Shown here piece after piece: positions 34,254 to 40,910 of a stretch of DNA of 62,086 bases (position 1 is the first letter of the stretch; each line of letters begins with the position of its first letter). Source of the DNA: Muribaculaceae bacterium (GTDB taxonomy: Bacteria; Bacteroidota; Bacteroidia; Bacteroidales; Muribaculaceae). Made by a program: the position numbers and the translations under genes. The notes beneath the pieces are model-generated. The model saw nothing but the letters and a program-made list of their open reading frames with translations. It was not told where the DNA came from and searched no databases. The DNA lies in NCBI GenBank assembly GCA_009775125.1, contig VSPD01000010.1, forward strand, positions 1 to 62,086, read 5' to 3'.

Positions 34254-34606
34254 AGTGTGTCTAATAACAAATGTTAAATCGAGGGTCCGGTATTTTGGTG
34301 CGGGTTTTCCACTGCCGTTTTAGGAGTGTACTGGATGTACACGACTGAAACAAAGTGGGAAAGACGCCCAAAAGACCGGCAGGAAGGTAACTTGTCGCGT
34401 TATTAATCACACCGTATTAAAGGATTGACACCCTTTTTTTAATTTTAGAATATGTCAATTAACAAATCTTTTAGCCCACGGCTTCTCTTTGGTGCTTTTC
34501 GTGTAACTCTTCGGTCATGTGGCGTCTGCCACACTCCCTCATCGTTACGCAAAAATCACTCAAAGATAAGCCGCCCTCGTTTTTAACATTTGTTATGAGA
34601 CACACT
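34254..34606. mobile_element. MITE-like inverted-repeat element (353 bp) upstream of the deacetylase gene
   Basis: Terminal inverted repeats of 25 bases, AGTGTGTCTAATAACAAATG... at 34254-34278 and its complement with one mismatch at 34582-34606. There is no transposase. Two long internal hairpins are visible: about 34288-34380, and 34487-34507 pairing with 34544-34565 around a central TGTGGC/GCCACA stem. The right end covers the start codon of the deacetylase gene. The element resembles 40718-40910 in its inner fold. Target-site duplications are not clear. Confidence 0.7.
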
Positions 34607-35218
34607 CTAATCGAGCAGCCGCCGCTGCTTTACCGTCTTCTTTTCCCCGAGGCTGTATGGCGTGTCAAACAGCCCGGGCGAAAAGTGGTGTATCTCACTT
34701 TCGACGACGGTCCCATCCCGTGTGTCACCCCCTGGGTGCTCGACCTCTTGCGCGAGCACGGCATAAAGGCCACTTTCTTTATGGTGGGCGACAACGTGCG
34801 CCGCAACCCTGCCTTGGCGCAGCGTGTCCGCGACGAAGGGCACAGCGTGGGCAACCACACCATGCACCACTTGCAAGGATTCAAAGTGAGGTCGACACAC
34901 TATCTGCGCGACATCGCCGCCGCCAACGAACTGATAGGCTCTCATCTGTTCCGTCCGCCCCACGGGCTTATGCGTTGGGCGCAGGCCGCCGTAATCAAGT
35001 CGCACTATAACATAATAATGTACGACCTGGTCACGCGCGATTACAGCCGCAAGCTCACCCCCGACCGTGTTGTCGACAATGTGCGCCGGTTCACACGCAA
35101 CGGTTCGATTATCGTTTTTCACGATTCTTTGAAGGCTTGGCCCAACTTGCAGACGGCTCTCCCCCGCGCCATTCAGTGGCTCAAAGACGAAGGCTATGAA
35201 TTCCTCCCCCTCGGCTGA
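34595..35218 (+). CDS. Polysaccharide deacetylase (NodB-fold carbohydrate esterase)
   Basis: A 207-residue CE4-type deacetylase. Motif 1 is TFDDGP (about residues 34-39), with both catalytic and metal aspartates. Motif 2 is HSVGNHTMHH (about 84-93), with metal-binding histidines. Motif 3 is FRPPHG, and a late IIVFHDS supplies the last catalytic histidine. It is expected to remove acetyl groups from peptidoglycan or another glycan. The first four codons (MRHT) and the ATG lie inside the right terminal repeat of the element ending at 34606. Codon 5 begins LIEQPP, which looks like the family's conserved N-terminus. The end overlaps queG by 23 bases. Confidence 0.9.
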   Translation: MRHTLIEQPPLLYRLLFPEAVWRVKQPGRKVVYLTFDDGPIPCVTPWVLDLLREHGIKATFFMVGDNVRRNPALAQRVRDEGHSVGNHTMHHLQGFKVRSTHYLRDIAAANELIGSHLFRPPHGLMRWAQAAVIKSHYNIIMYDLVTRDYSRKLTPDRVVDNVRRFTRNGSIIVFHDSLKAWPNLQTALPRAIQWLKDEGYEFLPLG

Positions 35219-36107
35219 GGCCGCACGGCTCATAAAAGAGGCCGTAATGGCCGAAGGAGCGTATGCCGCGGGCATAGCCCGGGCCGAGGCCGTGGATGCA
35301 GAAGCCGTAGAAATATACGACAGATGGATAGCCGACCGCAGGCACGGCTCCATGGCGTTTGCCGAACGCTATCGGGAAATCCGCCAAGACCCGCGTCTGC
35401 TGCTCGACGGCGCGCGCACCATAGTGTCGGCGGCGTTCAACTATCATCACCTCTCGCCCGACCTCGGCGTGGCCGAATATGCCCGTGGCGCCGACTACCA
35501 TATTGTACTCCGCGACCGTCTTGGCCGCGCGGCCGCCGCCATAGAGGCTGCTCTCGGCGGCGCGACGCGCGTGTGCGTCGACTCCGCGCCCATCCGCGAG
35601 CGATACTGGGCGCGACGTGCCGGCCTTGGCTTTATTGGCATAAACAATCATTTTATCATACCCGGAGCGGGCTCGCATTTTGTGCTTGGCGAAATCTTGT
35701 GGACCGGCGAAGCCCGACCAGATTCTCCATGCGCCCTTACGTGTGGCGAGTGCATGGCATGTGTGGAAAAATGCCCTGTTTCGGCCCTTCGCCCCGACGG
35801 CTCATGCGACACCTCGCGCTGCCTGTCGTATCTCACCATCGAGCATAGCGGCGACCTGCCCGCGGGCACCGACCTCCACGGGCGCCTGTTCGGCTGCGAT
35901 ATATGTCTGAAAGCGTGCCCTCACAACGCCACGGCTCCCCTCTCAAAAATCGACGAATTTTCCCCCTCGCCAACTCTCTCATCCTATCTCGCCGCCCTCC
36001 GCGGCGACACCACGGCTCCCGTATCCTTCCGTGCCGCCACCCGAGGCACCGCCCTCACACGCCTGCCTCTCCACCGGCTCCTCCGCAACCACAGCCGGCA
36101 AGATTGA
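35196..36107 (+). CDS. queG: Epoxyqueuosine reductase QueG
   Basis: A 303-residue cobalamin-dependent iron-sulfur enzyme that reduces epoxyqueuosine to queuosine in tRNA. The N-terminal corrinoid-binding domain includes RRHGSMAF, the Y-based motif AAFNYHH, and RAGLGFIGINNHFIIPGAGSHFVLGEI. Two [4Fe-4S] motifs follow, CGECMACVEKCP and CDICLKACPHNA, the second preceded by an isolated cysteine. It lacks the C-terminal HEAT-like extension of longer family members. The gene begins inside the end of the deacetylase gene. queD and queE lie 24-26 kb further on. Confidence 0.95.
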   Translation: MNSSPSAEAARLIKEAVMAEGAYAAGIARAEAVDAEAVEIYDRWIADRRHGSMAFAERYREIRQDPRLLLDGARTIVSAAFNYHHLSPDLGVAEYARGADYHIVLRDRLGRAAAAIEAALGGATRVCVDSAPIRERYWARRAGLGFIGINNHFIIPGAGSHFVLGEILWTGEARPDSPCALTCGECMACVEKCPVSALRPDGSCDTSRCLSYLTIEHSGDLPAGTDLHGRLFGCDICLKACPHNATAPLSKIDEFSPSPTLSSYLAALRGDTTAPVSFRAATRGTALTRLPLHRLLRNHSRQD

Positions 36108-36180
36108 AAACAAGAGAGCGTATATTGCATGGTCGAGAATCACGTTGCGATTCCCGAAACCAACCTCGAATATCGATGAG

Positions 36181-36235
36181 CAAGCCGGAGGCTCGCGTTC
36201 CTGCATGGGATGTAGGAACACAAGCCTCCGGCTTG
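36181..36235. repeat. Inverted repeat CAAGCCGGAGGCT / AGCCTCCGGCTTG
   Basis: 13-bp arms (36181-36193 and 36223-36235) around GTTCCTGCATGGGATGTAGGAAC, which is itself partly palindromic (only the pattern is given here). It lies between the convergent queG gene and the Hsp70 operon and may stop transcription from both sides. A related palindrome is at 60962-61021. Confidence 0.65.
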
Positions 36236-36274
36236 TGAAAATTGCACAAGGTGTATAGCTCCAATGAGAGGGGG

Positions 36275-38179
36275 TCAGGAGACGGCGCCTTCGATGAGGC
36301 CTTCGGCCACGACGGCGGATGTGGCTTTGTTGGTGATGGTGTAGTGGATGGCGTTTGACACGGCGGCCTCGTTGAAGTCGGCTTCGATGATGTAGGTTGT
36401 CGAGGGCTCGCCTTCGAAAATCACTTCGGCTTCTTTGCGCAGTTTCGGATTTTTTTGATTGGAATAGAACACGAAGTCGGAATCGGACGAGAAGAATTCG
36501 AGCGATACGCGTCGTTGGTCGCTGCTTGTGTTTGCCTCGTGGGTATATTTCTCGATAAGTTGGCCTTTGATGGCTATTGGAAACAGGAGGACATGGCTGC
36601 TGCGACCGGTTTTAAAATTCCACGGCGCACGTTTGTATTCGGCTTCTTTTTCAATACCGGCCTTAACCATTTCGGCGGTCATGGCTATGCCTCGCTGCGC
36701 GTAGGCATTTATGAGGTCGTCGACAGGGCTGGAGCTTGAAATGTCGTAATAGAAATTGCGGAGGGCAAGGTGCTGCACGAAGTCCTTGTGCACCAATTGG
36801 TAGGCGGCGCCGGCCGAGATTGCCCCTCCGGCTCGGAGCGAGCCCATATCGGAAATCTGCACGTCGTAGTCCTGGCCGAGCACGTCGTAAACGGCTGTCT
36901 GCAAGCGGCTTTTGATAAGGAAGTTGCACGAGAGGCCTCCGGCGAATACCACACGGTCGATGCGCGTCTTTGTCTTGGCATCGGCGAGGATTTCCTTAAC
37001 TTTCGCCACGATGTTGTCGAAAGTGTGGTTGAATACCTTTTTGATGAAGTCGTCGGTGGTGTATTGGCAGCCGTCCATAAGATACTCGCCTAGACGGGCG
37101 GCAGCGGCCTTGTGGCCGTTGTCGAGAAGCCAGCGGCGCAGCGATGCCTCGAATGAGAACGGCACGGAAGGAAGTGAATGAATATCGCGTGAGTTTTTGA
37201 TGCGGAGCCATGCGTCTTCCATGAGGATGCGGTTGTCGATATTTGCGAAATAGGGGGTGAGGATGGCCTCGCGCAGGTCGAAATCGGAGAGCGAGTCGTA
37301 GGCCACGCCGGCATCGGTTTTGAGGTCGCGGGTGAGGTCGCGGAGCATGTAGAGGTAGAAAGCCTCGTCGATGTCGTTGCCGCCGGCGGCGGAGCCGTCG
37401 GAGTTTACAACCATCTCGGCGCACCAGTCGGGATTGTCTTCTGTGCCGTGGTTAGCCTCGCGGAGAAGGCATATGTCGGTGGTGCCGCCGCCGAGGTCGA
37501 CCACAAGCGATGTGCGTCCTTCCTTGAAACCCACCTTTCCGTCGGCGGCTATATTGTAGAGGCTCCACACCAGCGGGCCTTCGGGCTCGGAGAGGATATG
37601 TGCCTGGGGGGTAAACACCTCGCGGGCTATTCGCACCATCACGCGCTTGTTGTCGTCGGTCCAGATTGTTGGGATGGTGAGGCCCCATTTTATCTCGCTT
37701 GCCTCGACCGGACGCTCCACCAGGCCCGACACGCGGGACAGACATTCGATTTTGAGCACGCGCAGGAAAATCTTGATGATGGAGATAAGCGGGAAATCGA
37801 GGGCTGCATATGTGTCGTTGCCGTGATATAGCATCATCTTGAAGCGTTCGAAGCCTACGAAATCGTCGCTGCCTATGAGGCTTTTGTAATTCTTAATCGC
37901 TTCCTTGCCCCATACAATATTGGGATTCTCGGACTGTATGACGCGCGAGGCGATGCGGAAGTCGGAGTCGGGCACGGCATCGAAATCGGCTATGAGCCTG
38001 TCGAGGAAGGCACGGGAGATGTAGAACCAGGTAGCATCCTTGGCATAGTCGCCGGTGGAGTGGATAAATGTGGGGGAGGAGTATTTGAGCGAACCGTCGT
38101 CGTTATGGTCGCTCACAAGACAGCATCCGGAATTTGTGGAGCCGAAATCTACGGCTATCGCGGCAATATATGATGACAT
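36275..38179 (-). CDS. Divergent Hsp70-family ATPase (large), last gene of the Hsp70/AAA operon
   Basis: A 634-residue protein with an actin/Hsp70-type nucleotide-binding domain: phosphate-1 DFGSTNS (11-17), phosphate-2 DLGGGTTD (228-235), adenosine motif AGGLS (413-417). The insertions are unlike DnaK, and no DnaK-type substrate-binding domain or helical lid can be identified. The last 130 residues are beta-rich (SSHVLLFPIAIKGQLIE, RRVSLEFFSSDSDFVFYSN). ATG 38179 is chosen because it directly precedes the IAVDFGSTN strand and lies 28 bases after the upstream Hsp70 gene; the longer frame overlaps that gene. It may be a regulatory or assembly ATPase. The client is unknown. Confidence 0.85.
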   Translation of the reverse strand: MSSYIAAIAVDFGSTNSGCCLVSDHNDDGSLKYSSPTFIHSTGDYAKDATWFYISRAFLDRLIADFDAVPDSDFRIASRVIQSENPNIVWGKEAIKNYKSLIGSDDFVGFERFKMMLYHGNDTYAALDFPLISIIKIFLRVLKIECLSRVSGLVERPVEASEIKWGLTIPTIWTDDNKRVMVRIAREVFTPQAHILSEPEGPLVWSLYNIAADGKVGFKEGRTSLVVDLGGGTTDICLLREANHGTEDNPDWCAEMVVNSDGSAAGGNDIDEAFYLYMLRDLTRDLKTDAGVAYDSLSDFDLREAILTPYFANIDNRILMEDAWLRIKNSRDIHSLPSVPFSFEASLRRWLLDNGHKAAAARLGEYLMDGCQYTTDDFIKKVFNHTFDNIVAKVKEILADAKTKTRIDRVVFAGGLSCNFLIKSRLQTAVYDVLGQDYDVQISDMGSLRAGGAISAGAAYQLVHKDFVQHLALRNFYYDISSSSPVDDLINAYAQRGIAMTAEMVKAGIEKEAEYKRAPWNFKTGRSSHVLLFPIAIKGQLIEKYTHEANTSSDQRRVSLEFFSSDSDFVFYSNQKNPKLRKEAEVIFEGEPSTTYIIEADFNEAAVSNAIHYTITNKATSAVVAEGLIEGAVS

Positions 38180-38207
38180 ATGATCGGTTGTTTTTTCTGT
38201 GATAAAT

Positions 38208-39740
38208 TTATTCGGCATCCATGGCTGTGAGGTGGGCGGCAATGCGCCGGAGGAGGGTTTCGTCGACGGATGAGGCTTTTGTCTCGAAACTGAGGCGGGA
38301 GTTGCCTGCGCCGTCGGGGGTGGTGCATACGAGGCGCACGAGGCCGTCGGCGTCGCGCGAGAGGGTGAACACCACGCGGTCGCCCACGGTGAGAGGCTCG
38401 GGGAAAGAGACGTCGCCTTTGAAGAATTCGGGCTGGCGGTTGTAGGCGAAGTGTTTGGCTGCCACATCGTTTTCTATTATCGTGACGGGAAGCGACGAGC
38501 CGGTAGCCGGCATGTAGCGGTTGAACGTGCGAGCCTCGATTACGACGGGGTCGGAGCGCAGAATCATGTTTTCCACTACGAGGCGGCCGTTTCGGTCGAG
38601 AGTGAGCAGTCCGTAGGCGTGACCGCGGTCGTCGAGGCGGATGTCGTAGTTTACGCCGCCTTCCACCAAGGCGAGGGCATAGCGTGCGGCTCCCTTGGCA
38701 ATGGCCTGGTCGGGGTCGTTGAGCTCGGCCTTCACATCGGGGAGGTGCTTGGCGATGGCTTGCTTTATGGCTTTCATCTTCGAGGCTCCTCCGGCAAGGC
38801 ACACGCGGTCGATGCGCAGGTCGGGGTTGTCGCGGCGAGCCTCGGCTATGGCGCGGTCAATCACGGCCATGGCGCGTGAAATTACCGGGTCGGTATATTG
38901 CACGAATTCGGCCACGTCGATGTCGATGGTCTCGACTTGCCCGTCATGTCCGGCCACGTCGATGGTCTGGAATCCTGCCGTGCAGAGGTCTTTTTTATAT
39001 GTTTCGTATTGTACGAGGAGCGAGTCGGTAACTGCGGCTTCGTCGAAGGGGAAGCCTGCGGTCTCATAGGACATGCGTATAAGCTCCATGTCGAAGTTGC
39101 GTCCCCCCAGGCGCGGGTCGCCTTCGGAGGCGAGCACACGGTAGTCGGTGTCGGAGGTGCGGGTGATAATGCTCACGTCGAGTGTGCCGCCTCCCATGTC
39201 GAACACCATCACGGTCTCATCCACTCCGATATTGTAGGATATGGCGGCGGCGGTAGGCTCGTTGATTACTTGAAGCACCTTTATACCGGCTTGCTCGGCG
39301 GCAAGTTTTGTTTTCTGGCGTTGGATGTCGGAGCACACGGCGGGAACGGTAATCACGGCCTTGTCGGAGGAATCAAATCCCTGTCCGCTGCGGAAGGCGT
39401 TGGCATGGGATATGAGTTTGTGATATATGCAGGCGGCCGGTTCCACGGGCGATATGCGCCGGGGAGAGCCGCTTTGGTCGACGAGGTATTCGGATGTCAT
39501 CTCGTCGAGGTGCATCTGTGTCTTGGCAAAGGCAACGACCGATGCTCCGTTGCCGCGCTCAATCTGGTTTTTGGCAGTAAGGCCTACCACGGGCCGTCCG
39601 CCGTGTCTTATGTTGAACCAAACCACCGACGGGGTGGTAGACTGGTTTCTCTCCGAGGGAATCACCTCGGGGTTCTTGCCGGCCTCGGCCACAGCTATGC
39701 ACGACTCGCACGTGCCGAAATCAATACCGTAAACGCTCAT
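38208..39740 (-). CDS. DnaK-like Hsp70 ATPase without lid domain
   Basis: A 510-residue Hsp70-family protein. The nucleotide-binding domain is well conserved: GIDFGTCES (phosphate-1, 5-13), FAKTQM with the catalytic-type lysine (71-76), INEPTAAAISYN (159-170), FDMGGGTLDVSI (180-191), LGGRNFD and LAGGASKM (315-322). A reduced beta substrate-binding-like domain follows (about 390-475; the region contains SSLPVTIIENDVAAKHFAYNR-type strands), but the alpha-helical lid of DnaK (about 640 residues) is missing. It is paired with a second, different Hsp70 28 bases downstream. Its leader includes a 19-bp tandem repeat and an inverted-repeat insertion. Confidence 0.9.
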   Translation of the reverse strand: MSVYGIDFGTCESCIAVAEAGKNPEVIPSERNQSTTPSVVWFNIRHGGRPVVGLTAKNQIERGNGASVVAFAKTQMHLDEMTSEYLVDQSGSPRRISPVEPAACIYHKLISHANAFRSGQGFDSSDKAVITVPAVCSDIQRQKTKLAAEQAGIKVLQVINEPTAAAISYNIGVDETVMVFDMGGGTLDVSIITRTSDTDYRVLASEGDPRLGGRNFDMELIRMSYETAGFPFDEAAVTDSLLVQYETYKKDLCTAGFQTIDVAGHDGQVETIDIDVAEFVQYTDPVISRAMAVIDRAIAEARRDNPDLRIDRVCLAGGASKMKAIKQAIAKHLPDVKAELNDPDQAIAKGAARYALALVEGGVNYDIRLDDRGHAYGLLTLDRNGRLVVENMILRSDPVVIEARTFNRYMPATGSSLPVTIIENDVAAKHFAYNRQPEFFKGDVSFPEPLTVGDRVVFTLSRDADGLVRLVCTTPDGAGNSRLSFETKASSVDETLLRRIAAHLTAMDAE

Positions 39741-39759
39741 AATACTACTGGCTGCTTTT

Positions 39760-39816
39760 TTAACCGCAAATTACAATTTTAACCGCAAATTATTATTTTA
39801 ACCGCAAATTACACAA
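39760..39816. repeat. 19-bp tandem repeat, three copies
   Basis: Units TTAACCGCAAATTACAATT, TTAACCGCAAATTATTATT and TTAACCGCAAATTACACAA lie end to end, 20-76 bases before the Hsp70 start at 39740. A related ACCACAAATTTCACAAATT stretch is at 9886-9924. Confidence 0.85.
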
Positions 39817-39873
39817 ATTTTATGAATTACGCAAATTTTATTATTTTTCCAACGTTAAGTATGTGAAAAAAAT

Positions 39874-40118
39874 GAATTAATGTATTCAAAATTGTCGCAG
39901 AGCGACAATCTCTTAGGTAACCCCCGGCTTCAGCCGTGGGGACGTGAATATCACAACGGGCGGTGTGGCAGCGCCACACTCTTGCTTGTGCAAGCGGAAA
40001 TAGAGTGTGGCTCCGCCACACCGTGATTAGAGCCCTGAATTTCCCCACGGCTGAAGCCGGGGGTTACCTGAAAGACTGTGGCTCTGCCACAGCTGAATCG
40101 CATACAATACATTAATTC
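39874..40118. mobile_element. Nested inverted-repeat element (245 bp) inside the Hsp70/AAA operon
   Basis: Outer arms of 13 bases (39874-39886 and 40106-40118) enclose perfect 27-base arms (39916-39942 and 40042-40068, core CCCCCGGCTTCAGCCG). These enclose a third pair (39962-39981 and 40003-40022, GGTGTGGC...). There is no coding sequence. It fills most of the 39741-40162 gap between the FHA-like gene and the first Hsp70 gene and would form a large cruciform or RNA hairpin. Confidence 0.75.
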
Positions 40119-40162
40119 TATTTTTAACGATAATTAATGCTGAATGTCTTGCGGGCGGGAAA

Positions 40163-40708
40163 TTATAAATTTGTGTTGGTGCGGAAGGTGATGGTGGCGC
40201 GATTGTCGCCGGATATGACGAGGATGTTGTCGCCGTCGGCGAGCTCGATGGGGGCCGTGGCGGGGTTGGTTGTTTGGTTAACGAATACCATCGACGCGGT
40301 GCCTTCTTCTTCAAGTTCTTTAATGAAGAATTTGGAGCGGCGTCCGTCGACCACGGTGTCGATTACGAATTGCGACGGGCGCAGGGCTATCCCGGGAAGT
40401 ATCACTTTCTGCCGCGTAGGCTCCGATTCGTTGGCTTTTGCGGAGCCGAATACGTTGCGGCCTTCGTAGAGGCAGCACACGGCCATACGGTCGGTGACGA
40501 GGAATCCGCGGGGTTTGCGTCCCATCTGTTCTTTCTGTTTTTCGTAGCGTTCCTTGGCCAGGGCGACACGGCTGTCGAGCCATTGACGCATCTCATCGGT
40601 GGGTTCGCCGGCCACGGCTATGACTTCGAATCCACATTCGGGGCATGTACCCGATGCCGGGGCGTCGGCACCGCATACGGGGCATTTTATGGTATTATTG
40701 TCGGACAT
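40163..40708 (-). CDS. Zinc-ribbon protein with FHA-like domain
   Basis: A 181-residue protein. The N-terminus has a zinc ribbon, CPVCG...CPECG (C9, C12, C22, C25). Residues about 36-65 are helical and charged. The rest resembles a forkhead-associated beta sandwich: LYEGRNVFGSAKANES (the G-R strand pair), then SQFVIDTVVDGRRSKFFIKEL, FVNQTTNPATAPIELADGDNILVISGDNRATITF. FHA domains usually bind phosphothreonine peptides, but the Ser/Asn residues of typical FHA sites are only partly recognisable. It lies between the AAA gene and the Hsp70 pair, with an inverted-repeat element on each side. Confidence 0.7.
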   Translation of the reverse strand: MSDNNTIKCPVCGADAPASGTCPECGFEVIAVAGEPTDEMRQWLDSRVALAKERYEKQKEQMGRKPRGFLVTDRMAVCCLYEGRNVFGSAKANESEPTRQKVILPGIALRPSQFVIDTVVDGRRSKFFIKELEEEGTASMVFVNQTTNPATAPIELADGDNILVISGDNRATITFRTNTNL

Positions 40709-40717
40709 TTTATGATT

Positions 40718-40910
40718 AAGTAGATGTTAAAAATTAATTTATATTTACAAGCAGATATTGTTTTATTTCGACAGCCATATCTTCGGATGCTTTTTGGCCG
40801 CTTTCTTCCTCATCGTCAGTCACGTAGCTCGCTACGCTCCTTCCTCCTCGGAAGAAATCGCCTCAAAAATCATCTCGAATATATTGTCTGTTAATTTTTA
40901 ACATCTACTT
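40718..40910. mobile_element. MITE-like inverted-repeat element (193 bp) between the AAA and FHA-like genes
   Basis: Perfect 20-base terminal repeats AAGTAGATGTTAAAAATTAA (40718-40737 and complement 40891-40910). Inside is a long hairpin (about 40781-40809 with 40850-40880) with a terminal stem CGTAGC/GCTACG (40823-40836). There is no transposase. Its end overlaps the stop codon of the AAA gene (TTA at 40909-40911), and its other end lies 9 bases before the FHA-like start. Same inner layout as the element at 34254-34606. Confidence 0.75.

Noticed and set aside
38180..38467. Upstream extension of the larger Hsp70 gene
   Set aside because: It runs into the end of the other Hsp70 gene and is Pro/Ser/Thr-rich shadow. 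The Hsp70 strand begins right after ATG 38179.
39760..39816. CRISPR array
   Set aside because: The units are contiguous 19-mers with no spacers, and no cas genes are present. No CRISPR array is seen in the window.
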